From assembly GCA_018105865.1 (NCBI GenBank), contig CM030856.1:6926720-6990719 (forward strand): a DNA stretch of 64,000 nucleotides, written 5' to 3'. Position 1 is the first letter of the stretch. Every line of letters begins with the position of its first letter. Both the position numbers and the translations under genes were made by a program. Shown piece by piece: positions 1-11,234 of this stretch. The notes beneath the pieces are model-generated. The model was not told the DNA's origin. It was given only the letters and a program-made list of their open reading frames with translations, and searched no databases. This DNA comes from Metaphire vulgaris. Its lineage: Eukaryota; Annelida; Clitellata; Crassiclitellata; Megascolecidae.

Positions 1-2197
1 TTTACAAGAAGCCATCATTCTACTTATTGCCTGCTCTGTGATCTCACATACTTTGACAACACTCTCAGAAGGCTTTATCAAGCCCCCTTTGTCTTTCAAT
101 TTAACAAACAACAGTTTCTCACAAAGTGGTGCTGCAGTTAGTGACACAAGGCTATCAGGGCAGTGTAGAATTCGACGGACCATTTTTACAACATAACCAG
201 CCACATACGCCACAACATTTACTCTAAACTCTGACAATGAAGAAAAATCACACTTTTTGGCATATTTGTGCTCAAGCTGTAACTGTGATACCTCATCACT
301 CTGACTTGTCACAATATCATAATGACGTGCAAGACAAATGTCTAGAATATCAGTATCAACTGTATTAACAACACCTTTATTTCTATGCACATCACGTGTT
401 AAAAAAAGGATATCAGTACCATCCAGGTGGGCACAGTTGCCACCAATACCCTTCACTTCGTGGCGTATCAAAAGTCGCTTGTATGCTGCAATAAATTGCC
501 TTGCAGTCGGATTATTATTATATCCCATTGATGAACGAACAGCAGAAAAAAAATAATTCGATGTGGTCTTGACTCAGCTTATATGTTAATAAATATTTCA
601 CTGGTGCATCAGCACCAGCAACATACTGGAAATACAATGCCTTAACAGTCTGTATCGCTCATAAAAAACCAATAAATGGTGTCTTCCTTCGGGTGGACGT
701 CATCGACTGACCACTAGTGTCTTTTAGGCTTATAATATAAGCAAATGCTTCATCTAAAAATGGATCCCACAGATGATAATTTGAAGGCCTCATTGCGGCT
801 TTAAACCCACGTGCAACAGGATTACGTGAATTTAGAACATCAAACAGGTGATCAATGAGTTTCAAAATCTTACTGTAGGCTCAGATCCAGTAAACTGTGG
901 TAAATGTAGATATGTGGCACAGAACTCAATAGCTGATGATGTACTGGCACTCAACGTCTGTGCTGCTAAATTTACTTTCATCTTCTGTGTGTGAAAGTTA
1001 ATGTGAGCTTTAGTTAATTTATTAGCCAGATGCATACCCTCATTTTGCTGCACCTGATGTAGAGCAACAACATACTCCCATTTAATTTTGTTACCATCAG
1101 CATCGACAAGTATTCCGCATTCAGCGAGAGTGTTTCGAAGTAGCTTCAACATATGGCAAACATCAAACACCACATGAACTTTCACACAAGCATCACTAGG
1201 GTGCACAAAAAATGCCTGAAGATTCAATGGATCTAAACCCGCACCCAACTCATTCATCATTTTGAAATGACAGTGGGGTCCATCACATGTCAAAGAAACA
1301 ATTTTAACACCAATGTCATACAATTTTGACAAACATTGCTTAACTAGATTAGCAACGATCGGAGCCAGACAATCCTTTCACAAAGAAATAACCTACTGGA
1401 ATTTTCCAGTTTTCACACAAAGATACTACCATAAAAACTAGCACTTCAGTTGCAACAGGAGTTGAATCATCACAAATGCCACTGCCTAAATCAACACAAC
1501 CACGAAACTTACTTCCATTCCACTCAACATGCTGACGGATTGCCATCTCGTCAATCATTAATGAACATAAGAGTGGTTTGGTGTTGGCTGAAGCATGTTC
1601 AGCTCGTGCCTTCAATGCTGAAAGGGCTTCCTGTGTAAATCCAGGCTCACCATTAACACTTTGGTACCAGCGTCTAATAGCACTGAGACTTGGTAAAGCA
1701 AGATTGAAATGTTTGCGAACATAATTATAAGCTTTCGTAGAATAAAACTGGAGCGTTAGTGCAAATGCTCTCAGTTCACTAGGATAAGATTTGCGTGTAA
1801 CGTTTTTACCTGTTTGTTGCACAATTCGCTCCATCAACTGCTTAGAAACACCAGAAAAAGTTTTCTCCAACATTTCAACACACTGCTCATTTACAAGATG
1901 CTGCTTTTGCAGATTTTCAACAATGATTTGCAGAGAATTGACTCGTTTCCTCAAACGTGATGTTCTCTGTCGTTCCAGTTTCAATTTCTTTTTCATTGCA
2001 GCACATCTGTCGTGAAAGGTAGTCAACTTTCTTTTGAGTCGACGTGGACTCTCAATGGTGTAGTAGCAGTGGTCGGCGACAACAGTTTCTACTTCAGATT
2101 TTGTCAGTCCACTTGGCTCTGGTTTGACTGTCTGCTCATTCTGTGCATCTGATGGTACAACAGCTGTACGAATTACAGGCAGTTGTTTGGAATTCAT
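1..2197 (-). pseudogene. P-element/THAP9-like transposase, decayed, truncated by window edge
   Basis: Read on the minus strand from 2197, this gives a coiled-coil stretch (about residues 55-110), then the P-element transposase core, with MIDEMAIRQHVEWNG near residue 214, then SLTCDGPHCHF and FDVCHMLKLLRN, and further down QDHIELFF followed by GYNNNPTARQF, the usual C-terminal signature of THAP9/P-type transposases. The family cuts and pastes DNA with an RNase H-like fold. The frame is broken at least three times: one extra base near 1350-1356, one missing base near 862-872, and one extra base in an A-run at 546-553; there is also an in-frame stop at 656-658. Coding similarity continues to base 1, so the gene runs off the edge. 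The THAP DNA-binding half lies in an upstream exon (2486-2682). An inactive copy is almost certain; a domesticated host gene is unlikely given the breaks. Confidence 0.85.
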
Positions 2198-2485
2198 TAC
2201 CTGATCACAAGCAACAATATGTAATCAAATTGACTTTGCATATTAATCATTAAAGAACTGATTATGGATCATTTCCTATTAAGATACAGTAAATCATATT
2301 GACACGTGACCAATGGCATTGTTCGGCAGATTGTCATAATACCGACATGGCCTCGTGTGTGTTAGAATTTCTTACTTATATGTGACGTTTACTTTGACAC
2401 TATGTAAAAATGTCACTCAGGTACTGTAATTCACTACTATTACTTTGTCACAAAACAGTAATGAATAGTAAAATTGTTATCAAAC

Positions 2486-2682
2486 CTTTCTCAAATGTTT
2501 AGGAAACTTGAACAAAGTTGGAACTGCATTTTCTCTGAGTCTTGTTGTCTGGCCCGTGACGATCAAAGCAGTTCTCAGTAAAGTGATCAGAACACAGACA
2601 TGACCAAGTATTAGGAGTGAAATCGTCACGTCTCATGTTGTAAACCCACTGCATTGTCAAACTTGGGTTCGACAATGGAAAA
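2486..2682 (-). pseudogene. THAP zinc-finger exon of the same transposase
   Basis: The minus strand has an acceptor (TGTTTTCAG) at 2683-2690, then a reading frame beginning FPLSNPSL and continuing WVYNMRRDDF and CLCSDHFTENCFD. These are the central THAP tryptophan and the second Cys/His pair. A one-base shift near 2547-2552 leads into RLRENAVPTLFKFPKHL, which holds the family's AVPTLF box, and a GTTTGA donor follows. THAP domains bind the transposon ends. The N-terminal C-x-C half would sit further upstream: a fragment near 2775-2822 on the minus strand could be its remnant, but I cannot confirm it. Confidence 0.7.
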
Positions 2683-2689
2683 CTGAAAA

Positions 2690-3798
2690 CAAATTATAAA
2701 TCATGACAAATAAAATGTATGCATGATGTTCACAAATTATATTTACAAACACTTTGGTATGTACTACATTCTTCTCCTTCTTCTTTAGTCCCATGCATTG
2801 CTGCATCAACAATGCATGACACCTGAATAGAAATACTAAACTGTGTACTAAATTATTTGACTAAAATCAGATATCCATAACAAAATCAAGTAGGCTTGAT
2901 GAGCTACTGCATAATATCAACGTAATAACTGATTGCAAATGTGAATTCAAATGGTGCCAACATGTAATTACAAAGTAGCAAGTAGAGATAGCAGTTAAAA
3001 AGTGGTAAGGTTGTGAATAACACCATTGATGAACAGCGATGTATCCAAGATTTTAGGTTTGGGGGCCAAAAATTCACTCCCTCCTTCCCTTTCTTTTGAG
3101 TCCGCAACGCTATTTTGGGCTTGAATTCATTTGGGGGCTAGCTTCAGGCTTGGGGGCTTAAGCCCCCTCCCCCCCAAGCCTATGCCTAGCTACGTCCCAG
3201 GTGATGAAGCCAGCTGCAGAAACATGTCCATTCTGGTAGCGCTGACTAGCCATGTGTGACCTCGGGTGTTCCACGTGTTTTGAAAATTGTGTGCGGCTGC
3301 TTTGTTAGGCATTTATTATAGCGGCCTTTCCTGGTAGACAGCTACATTAATAGTAATAATACTTCCTGGATAGAGTCAGGTAGTCTGTAAGATGCCCTGA
3401 TAGAGATTGAGCGTTCGTGAAGAAGCTGGTGCAATGCGCCAAGCTTCTGGCAGCGCTATAGAAATTTCGTGTTTACTTATTTGTCATGGTAACAATTCCG
3501 GACGGTGGCGGTCATAACGGGAGCGATCATAACGGGGGCGGTCATAACTGGGGCAACTACAAAGTGATACCATTTTATCAACGTCTTACCGGTGGAATGT
3601 CCGTCCAACAACCGCATACTTCTTTCCCGTTCTGCTTGTACAGCTAATCGCTGTGCATGATGGCATTTTTAACGAATTTACCACATTAAATCCTTAACGT
3701 GTAACAGACTTCTGCTCCTAGCAAGATGGCGGCATTTTAGCCTCAGTGGTTGCAATGACAAGCTATAGGCCATGAGCAGTCTAGGCTATTTATAGATG
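2690..3798. other. Intergenic stretch with repeat remnants
   Basis: No gene was seen. A degraded hAT-like remnant is suggested at about 3035-3205, where a gene-poor, G-rich left part and a C-rich right part mirror each other and the right end reads TAGCTACGTCC. At 3461-3482 the stub GCGCTATAGAAATTTCGTG matches the retroelement 3' stubs at 20.4, 45.7 and 60.2 kb. Confidence 0.4.
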
Positions 3799-4232
3799 TC
3801 AATGGGTGAAATTCTTTCTCTTCACTGCAATATGCAGGGCCGTTTCTTTTTCAAAGTCTCTGGCATTCGGATCAAATGCTCGCAACTCCTGAATAACGTT
3901 GAAATAGTCTGTTCGCGTAGACGACATGTAAATGGCGGCCACGTGAAGTGGGGATCTTCCTAATTTGTCGATTGCTGATTTGAGTTGACTTCCATATGCC
4001 TTTACTAGCAAACTCACAATTTCTGGTTTCGGATGACGCGTTTTCACGGCTGAGTGGAGAAGTGTGTTTTCCTGCAGGACACTATTATGTCCCCTCTCAA
4101 CGCCTTCCATTATAATTTCCACATCATCCAGATGTCCTCCTTCAGCGGCCAAACGTAACGCAGCCTCGATTATTCGATTCTCTTGAGACCCCTCCGAATC
4201 CTTTTTTTTCGAATCGTTCGAATTGATCACGT
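3799..4232 (-). CDS. Ankyrin-repeat protein, probable terminal exon
   Basis: The open frame encodes about 144 residues. It has ankyrin-like helices: ALRLAAEGGHLDDVEIIM, NTLLHSAVKTRHPKPEIVSLLV, RSPLHVAAIYM and ETALHIAVKRKNF. Ankyrin repeats mediate protein-protein contacts; no catalytic or membrane segment is visible. Upstream on the minus strand a pyrimidine tract ends in TTTAATTTAG, a reasonable acceptor, so the frame enters in mid-gene rather than starting here (the first in-frame codon is GTG, not ATG). The frame ends with TGA right after the last repeat, which suggests a final exon. No other exon of this gene was recognised. It could also be a pseudogene fragment, but the 430-bp frame has no break. 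Confidence 0.6.
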
Positions 4233-4529
4233 CTAAATTAAAAAAGACAAGCCTGCATGCATTGCTTTGATACAGAATAAATTTGATTATATTGTAATGT
4301 CAATCAATCAATCTGTCTATTAGTATCAAAGTCAGAACCAAAGATCGTCAATATCACAATTCAATATATAAAGAATTTTTCAAGACAATTCTAAGTATGT
4401 AATATTTCGATATTTGACAAGTTAGATATTTGATATATTAAAATTGACGTTAAAGGATTAGGGTGCTAAAGGGAGAAGCAGGAGAAGATAATGAGGATAA
4501 TTAAATTTAACTAAGATAATATGCCGATA

Positions 4530-4530
<1 letters not shown>

Positions 4531-4586
<56 letters not shown>
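4531..4586. repeat. (ATT)n microsatellite
   Basis: About 18 uninterrupted ATT units. Confidence 0.95.
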
Positions 4587-6073
4587 TGCCTAAAGCACTC
4601 AAAAATTGCGTGTAGGCCTATCTGTCCTGTTATCCTTTTTAACCCGATTGGCTTTTTCAAGCCTGTTATACTTATTTGCATATTATGTCAAATGCTATCA
4701 GTTTCTATTAGGCCCCGTGCTAACTTTCTACCTGTAATGCTGGTCGTTTCATCAGTTTTTCTTTCTTCTCTCATGCTTGCACAGTGGCCTGATGCTGGGA
4801 AGAACAATGAAAAATAGCTTTAATACTACAATTAAACGCTGATCTCTTTTAAATTGAGAAGTTGTTCATCATTCTGGTCCTTCCGTGCGTGATTTTGATA
4901 AGTTAACCATCAAGATTAACGCCAATGCCTTGACGTACGTTGATATGATTGACTGGAATACAACTGACCTCACACAACCACCATTGCTAACAGCCATTGA
5001 CAATGAAAGTCTTCAACGCCGTATATCAGGTTGATTTCATTTCTGGTATACAGGGTGTCTATGAAAAAAAAACCCCAGCAGGAAAACTATGATTTCTTAA
5101 AAGTTCCTAAATATATTTGTATCAAAATTTCCATACTCCTACAGCACATATTTCCCCACCTTTCTGCCTATTTTCATCTCATTTGCATGTAAGATGGCCA
5201 TTTTGTGAGATATCAAAGTCAAAATTCGATTTTTACGAATCAACAGACAAAATTGTATTGATTGTCTAGAAATTTCAACTTAAACCACAATTGTTCAAGA
5301 TGATTATCGGACATAATTGCAAATGTAGCGAAATTCCAAAACCCCAGGGGAGTTAATTAGAAATTAGGCTGTCGCAACTAGGTCCCCACTCGGTTCTGAC
5401 GTGGCCTTGCTTGTGAGAAGACAACACATATGATCTTACCATTCTTTATTATAACATAAACCTCAACAACAACATCGAACAATTATGCAATCACAAGTAA
5501 CTAGTATGAAACATTTCAGTAACATATCATCACATATATCTTCCATTAACAATGAGCATTCTTCACTGTCATTAAGGTCGCTAGTTAATTGTCACACATG
5601 GCAGAGTAAACATTCTTCATCCTTATTCATACGAGCAGCAAGCTACAATCAAAGCTAGAGTTCACTTATTCATACAATCAACAATACAGGCTAAATCTTA
5701 TCTAATCCAAATCTAGCAATGCAAAATGTCACAGCCATTAAATAATGCTACAATCTTACACACTATATCAACAGTGCATTATACAATCGCAACACATATA
5801 CAAGACAACCTAACGCAGAATAAATCCTGCGGCAAAAGTCTTTTTGCAAAGGCTAAGAATCATCGAAGAGACCCAGTCTCGGATCTCTCCAACTCATCCC
5901 AGCAACTACCTAGTCAAGCAGCTACGACAGTACCGTCAAGCCACCACTCAACCAGTTAGCTCGCACCAAACTACTACGATGCACAAGGCTCCCACAGAAC
6001 AGTTATGTTTAGGGAGTATGTGCTAACGCAGCAGGAGCCCAGTCTCGGACTGGTTAACATGACGCGCTCTCGC

Positions 6074-6130
6074 GTTTATATAGTTTTCTGAAAGGAGAGC
6101 CGGAGGAAGGGGAGGTTCAGCCAATCAGAA
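6074..6130 (-). promoter_or_regulatory. CCAAT plus TATA arrangement inside the transposon
   Basis: Read on the minus strand there is GATTGGCTGA (about 6118-6128) and, some 40 bp later, TATATAAACGCG (about 6072-6083), a spacing close to that of a core promoter. No gene is visible downstream on that strand within the element, so function is speculation. Confidence 0.2.
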
Positions 6131-6707
6131 TCCTCGTAGTGAAAACTTAGGCTTCCCTGACCAATAATAACCTACGTTACTTCTCCTATTCTTCTCATGC
6201 TAACTTCAAAGGTGCCTAACTATTAATTTATACTTTAATTGATTATACTAATTATACCTATCGATGCACTAAAAAATAAGCTTCAAGCGAAAATAAACCG
6301 GACTTCTGTAGCGCCTATAATTATGGAGATATGCGCCGTCGAATAGGCCTAAAACTTTAACATGGAGCCTATGGACGCGGACGCAAGAATCAGCGTCGTA
6401 CAAAACTGCTTCAAACTTAATTAATAATCGTCCTAAAATTCTAGTTTTACGATACGCTTACATTATAAATATTTGTGACTCAATAATTACGAACAGAATT
6501 GGACAAAAGTATGGTTTAGTACCAAAACGGAACATTTCAAAACCGTAATGGTAAAGATATTCCTTGCCTACGTGTCACATTATATTCAGTAGATAGGCAG
6601 CGTTATTAATCGTAAAATCTCGTAGCCATATGAAAGCCGATAATGTAAAGCAGCATTCAACTGTTCATTACAATAATCATACAAACTGCACAAATTCTCC
6701 ACACAAA

Positions 6708-6729
6708 CCCTAACCCTAACCCTAACCTT
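6708..6729. repeat. Interstitial telomere-type repeat (CCCTAA)n
   Basis: Three perfect CCCTAA units plus a variant. They fall exactly where the transposase reading frame of the surrounding element stops resembling its family. Confidence 0.85.
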
Positions 6730-6735
6730 AATTAC

Positions 6736-6813
6736 AAAAATTGTTCGGTATCCAAAGCCAAGCTCCCGCAATGTCTGAATTCGCATCTTATCTTCATTCG
6801 ATATTTTACCCAT
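6736..6813 (-). pseudogene. Transposase N-terminal helix-turn-helix remnant
   Basis: The minus strand starts MGKISNEDKMRIQTLRELGF and continues GYRTI, which resembles the first helix-turn-helix of Tc1/mariner-type transposases. Similarity ends at the telomere-type repeat. The rest of the protein is missing, so this copy cannot encode a transposase. The fragment is short and the family call is tentative. Confidence 0.45.
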
Positions 6814-7312
6814 TTTGAAAGTTTAAATTAAACTTTTATTGTTATGTCGAATTCTGTGAGTTTAAAAACATGTTTACAAAATTGCATTCGATTTAAACTT
6901 TACTACTACTACTGGAACAACAACAACAACTGCTACTAATACCACCAAAATTGACATAAAGCCAAATTTATGTGAAGCTATAGATATTTAGGCCTGTCAT
7001 GCTGCGACTGAGTAGTAAAAATCGAAGTTTGACTTTGATATCTCACAAAATGGCCATCTTACATGAAAATGAGATAAAAATTGGCAGAAAGGTGGAACAA
7101 TATGTGCTACATAAGTGTGGCAATTTTGATAAAAATATATTTAGGAACTTTTAAGAAATCAAAGTTTTCCTGCTGGGGTTTTTTTTCGTAGACACCCTGT
7201 ACAGTAGGCCTACCCTGCCACTCTCAGGCAGTTGAATGTGCTGCTAAAGATGTCTCTGCAGCGAGCTTTAAAGTTTATGGATATGACCTCCGACATGGGA
7301 TGATTTTACAGT

Positions 7313-7487
7313 CAGGGGCGTAGCCAGGAATTTGATTTGGGAGGGTATAAATATTTTGGGTGGGTATAAATATTAACTATAAACCACATAAACCACGTAT
7401 AATCACGTGTAAATCACATAAAAAGCTTTAAGGCAGACTGATTTGGGGGTATATATATACCGATATACCCCCGTCGCTACGCCCCTG
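7313..7487. mobile_element. hAT MITE, family A (CAGGGGCGTAGCC ends)
   Basis: The ends CAGGGGCGTAGCC and GCTACGCCCCTG are flanked by TTTACAGT (7305-7312) and TTTACAAT (7488-7495), an 8-bp target duplication with one mismatch. The interior has the family's TATACCC and ACCACATA motifs. It interrupts a decayed coding fragment. Confidence 0.9.
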
Positions 7488-8407
7488 TTTACAATGTACT
7501 GTATCCAGAACAGAACTGCATATCGTCAGGGGAGTAAACATGGCTTTGTCTCTCGTGTCCTGTCACGGGTGTTTTTGGGAAGGTCGTGTCCCCATGGGCG
7601 TGAACACGGGTGCTTTTTGGCTATGAAATAACAAAAACCATGGTTGATTTTATTGTTAAAAGTAAAAAAGCAAAAAAAAATGTCATCACCACACTTAAGT
7701 TAAGCAATCTTAAGTCAAAAAAGGCAAAAAGGCAAAAAAGGTCATCACGTGAGAGAAAATTAGGACACGACCGTTTTTCTGACCAGGTTTGCGCCCATGC
7801 ATATCGTTGGTTGTAAATCAGGTTTTCTGTAAATTATTTATATTATTTCTATAATTATATAGGCTACTTTTGTGAACTGTCAACGTTAGATTTCTTCACC
7901 ATTAAGCTACCGACCCTTTATTGATTCCTTGTCAATTGTGTCTTTGTCTTTGTAAACTGCTTCTCTTCCTCGGCTGAATGCTTTGCAATCAACTGTCACT
8001 GAAAGAATCGTCGATTTCTTCTGTTCGACTCTTAGCCCTACACCTTTTAACATTCAGGCTTTATCGAAACCATAAATCACACTTCCCCGCAAGCCGCATG
8101 AGACCGTTTTTGAAACATAATAATTACTGGTTACAACCAAATAGAAGATCACTCGGACTAGCTAATTTTATGATAATTAAACTCTTAGCGGTTGCTGAAT
8201 TTTCAATAAGAAGTACCACTTGAGATTAGTAGCGGTGTGGTAAATTTCGTGATTTTCTGGTTCGGTTTCAATTAATTGGAAATAAAATCTTATTGCAAAA
8301 AATGCCGACAAACAACTGGCTCCGCTCCGTTCTAGATGTCTGAGGCTTCGACCGCCTGGCATAGTCGTCGTCGTCATCATCATCGTCATGATCGTCGTCG
8401 TCATCAT

Positions 8408-8708
8408 CAGTGGCGGTTCTAGGAATTCTTGGTGGGGGATGAAATAAATTTTTGTAAGTTGGTGGGGGATGCAAAGTGAAGAAAAAAACATGAAAAGAGA
8501 GAAAAAAGGTCATTGTTAGTAGTGTTTTGCTCACTAAATGTTAAAAAACCTTGCCAAAAAAGGCCGACAAGCAAGAAAAAGGTCATTTGCAGTATTTTTC
8601 ACTAATTTAAAAAAACTCACCGGAAAATAGGTTTACGAGCAAAAAAGGTCATCCGGAACCCCGGTGGGGGATGCATCCCCAGTCATTAACATGGTGGAAC
8701 CGCCACTG
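8408..8708. mobile_element. hAT MITE, family C (CAGTGGCGGTTC ends)
   Basis: The ends CAGTGGCGGTTCTAGG and GGTGGAACCGCCACTG are flanked by GTCATCAT and GTCATCAC. The interior carries two copies of the GACAAGCAAGAAAAAGGTCAT module and a GGTGGGGGATGCA motif near both ends. A related copy lies at 23432-23731. Confidence 0.85.
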
Positions 8709-8756
8709 GTCATCACCACGTCACGTACTGTAGTCATTGCAGGCGTCGTCATTTTG

Positions 8757-8838
8757 TTTCTTCTTCTTCTTCTTCTTCTTCTTCTTCTTCTTCTTCTTCT
8801 TCTTCTTCTTCTTCTTCTTCTTCTTCTTCTTCTTCTTC
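8757..8838. repeat. (TTC)n tract, tail of the adjacent LINE
   Basis: About 27 TTC units. On the minus strand this is (GAA)n directly after the stop of the LINE coding remnant, so it is best read as the retroelement's 3' tail. Confidence 0.9.
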
Positions 8839-9185
8839 TAGGTGCCATGCAGGTTGACTGCGTCGGCGATCATGGACCTCCATTTCCCTCTGTCATCTGT
8901 TGCACAAATGATGTCAATTGTTCTATAGTTTCCTCCCTTTAGATGGCATAAACTGTCCAGATATTTTCTCCGTTGTCTTTCTCTATCTCTTTTCCCCTCA
9001 ATCTTTCCTGTTGTAACAAACTTCTCTATTCCATCTTTCCTCATTATATGACCAAACTATTCCATCTGTCTTGTTGTTATTGTTGCCATCAAGCTCCTTC
9101 GTGTTCCCGCTTTGACCAACACTTCGTTGTTATTCGCCATGTCTTTCCAGCTGATTCTCATCATCCCTCTAAAAAAACCATTTGT
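8839..9185 (-). pseudogene. LINE ORF2 C-terminal remnant
   Basis: The minus strand encodes ISWKDMANNNEVL, then HIMRKDGIEKFVTTGKIEGK and RQRRKYLDSL. This is the R/K-rich conserved tail found at the C-terminus of many non-LTR retrotransposon reverse transcriptases. One in-frame stop interrupts it near 9050. It ends at the (GAA)n tail, as expected of a 5'-truncated insertion. The clade cannot be fixed from so short a piece. Confidence 0.7.
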
Positions 9186-9693
9186 TTACAACCGGCTAAA
9201 TCGTATAACGTATATATTTTTAGAGAATAGCCCTTGAAGTATAGTAAATGTTTATGGCCTTTTGAATCGTTTCAACTAATTGCAACTAAATCTTATTAGA
9301 GAAACACCGACAACCTATTGACTCGGTGCTAGATTTCTGAAGTATTCAACAAACCGATGTTTCCCATTTCGACAAGAACAACGGTGGCTAAATTGCGGCT
9401 CTCGAACATTTTTAAAAATCAAACAATTTGTGGTTGTAAATTTTTCCGGATCTACCTGGGCTGAAAATAATTTTTGGTTTGATTTTATTTATTTTTTTAA
9501 AAACTTGGACATAGTTTTATTTTTAAAATTTAAATGAAGCATATGGTGACTCTGATTGGTTGGTGATTGATCTTGATCCTACTTCTTTTCTAATCCGTTA
9601 AACATTAATTAATTGAGAATTATAATAATTTCTTAAAATAAATGAATAAAATAATTTTCCATTGCGAGTTGGGTCGCGACCCATAGTGAGCAA

Positions 9694-10094
9694 GGGGCTG
9701 TCCATTAATTACGTCAACAATTTAGGGAGAGGGGGTTTGAAAAAGCTTGACAGTTGTTGACAGGGGGTCAAGAGAAGTTGACGTCAGCAATTTCACTTTT
9801 TACAAATAATCAAAAAATATGAAACTTCATGGAATACTACTTACTACAATGGAAAAAAGCATTGTAAAAAAGGTCATCACCACCACATTTTGACACTCGA
9901 TGAGCAAAACATGGAAAAATGGTCATCACCACAAAAAATAATAACCTTGTTATTGGGACCTGTCATTGATCTTGGGGAGGTTCAAAAGTTTTTGACGTAA
10001 TTATGGGGGTTAAGTGAAAGTTGACAGTTGTTGAAAAGGGGAAGGGGGTCAAAAATTGCCCAAAAATTGTTGACATAATTAATGGACAGCCCCC
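9694..10094. mobile_element. Inverted-repeat DNA element (GGGGCTGTCCATTAATTACG)
   Basis: The left end GGGGCTGTCCATTAATTACG and the right end AATTAATGGACAGCCCC are inverted repeats. A TTGACAGTTGTTGA motif recurs inside. No certain target duplication was seen. The flanks carry the direct repeat TGCGGCTCTC (9397 and 10098), so it may lie inside an older element. Confidence 0.7.
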
Positions 10095-10440
10095 AATGCG
10101 GCTCTCAAGATTTGGAAAATTTGCAAAAATGGCTCTTGGTTACTACAGGTCTGGCCACCCCTGGACTAGGAAGTTGAGGAACGTCGTGGGCTGCCCAAAG
10201 AGGTCTGGGGAGCCAACGCTAACAATCTAGACGGTGCTCTTCCCTCTGGGGCTCTTCTCTCGGCCGCAGATGTTTCGAGTCCTTTACGTCGAAACCGTGT
10301 AGCCGAACTGCACACCGCATCAATCCATAACAGCGCACCTTAGTCCTTCTTAAAATGTCCGACCAACACAAAGTTGTTGCTCACTACTGGAAAGTTTTGA
10401 CAGCATTATGCATCACGGACTGAGTTAAATTGTTGAAGAT

Positions 10441-10464
10441 AATAATAATAATAATAATAATAAT

Positions 10465-10520
<56 letters not shown>

Positions 10521-10522
10521 TA

Positions 10523-10603
<81 letters not shown>

Positions 10604-10660
10604 CAGTTGTTGTAATAGTAGTAGTAGTGCTGGCAGTAGTAGTAGTAGTAGTAGTAGTAA

Positions 10661-10753
<93 letters not shown>
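10441..10753. repeat. Compound (AAT)n-(AGT)n-(AAT)n microsatellite
   Basis: More than 300 bp of trinucleotide blocks: AAT, then AGT (interrupted by short TTG and CTGG variants), then AAT. Long translated frames over it are artefacts of the repeat. Confidence 0.95.
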
Positions 10754-10755
<2 letters not shown>

Positions 10756-11011
10756 CACTTTTATAGCACCATTTATAATACTCTAAACGTATCAATCGAT
10801 GGTAGGCCCACTTCAAATCCATCAGCAACACATACCAGTCATTCCAGGAATCAGTCAGCGAGAAAGCGAAGCGGAGCTATGGAGGATATGCTGATTTAAA
10901 ATTTGACATGGATTGCTTCATCAGAAAGTCTACTCATATCGCCTGAATCAAACTCAACTGAAGATATGCCACAATGCCATCACTGTCGGGAGTGTCAGAC
11001 ACTGATAGACA

Positions 11012-11234
11012 CAGGCCTGAGGAGAGGGGGGTGCAGCCGGTACTTTGTACCGGAGCCCATGGAGTTTTCAGGGGCCCAGATCCGGTGACGATAAGGGTTT
11101 TTTGCTTGTCAGGCTGTTTTTGGAGAGTTGATAACGTTTTTTGCTTGTCAGGTTTTTCGGAGACTTGATAAATTTTTCTTAAGGGACCGCAAATTTTTTT
11201 GTTCCGGGGCCCGGAATTTCTCTCGGCGGCCCTG
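11012..11234. mobile_element. hAT MITE, family G (CAGGCCTGAGGAGAGG end)
   Basis: It starts CAGGCCTGAGGAGAGG and ends TCTCGGCGGCCCTG, with perfect GATAGACA duplications (11004-11011, 11235-11242). Inside are two reversed copies of the TGACAAGCAAAAAA module. It is related to the element at 61488-61862. Confidence 0.85.

Larger units (their letters stand above)
5051..7199. mobile_element. DNA transposon with ~180-bp inverted repeats, TA target
   Basis: The left end CAGGGTGTCTATGAAAAAAA and the right end, read backwards CAGGGTGTCTACGAAAAAAA, begin inverted repeats that stay recognisable for about 180 bp (5051-5236 against 7016-7199), including the TGAGATATCAAAGTC block. It is flanked by TA on both sides (5049-5050, 7200-7201). 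TA targets and the transposase remnant at 6736-6813 suggest a Tc1/mariner-type (IS630) element. It is 2.15 kb long without an intact transposase. It sits inside a coding fragment. Confidence 0.8.
4858..7536 (+). pseudogene. Decayed coding fragment of a dispersed family, split by two transposons
   Basis: Three pieces read as one protein. Piece A (4858-5048) ends in a stretch with MIDWNTTDLTQPPLLTAID and ESLQRRISG. Piece B (7202-7312) gives LPCHSQAVECAAKDVSAAS, then KVYGYDLRHGMILQ. Piece C (7488-7536) gives SRTELHIV. Removing the 2.1-kb element (5051-7199) at its TA target and the 175-bp element (7313-7487) at its 8-bp target restores continuous coding, apart from one extra base near 5029. The W-x..PP-L and CHSQAVE..VT/SAAS pattern is, from memory, a feature of uncharacterised proteins that occur in many copies in invertebrate genomes. 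I cannot name a function. It is broken here. Confidence 0.5.

Noticed and set aside
10384..10831. Long poly-Tyr, poly-Leu and poly-Ile frames
   Set aside because: They are translations of the AAT/AGT microsatellite; similar frames over 11.8, 18.8, 25.0, 27.0, 27.5, 49.4 and 61.9 kb were dropped for the same reason.
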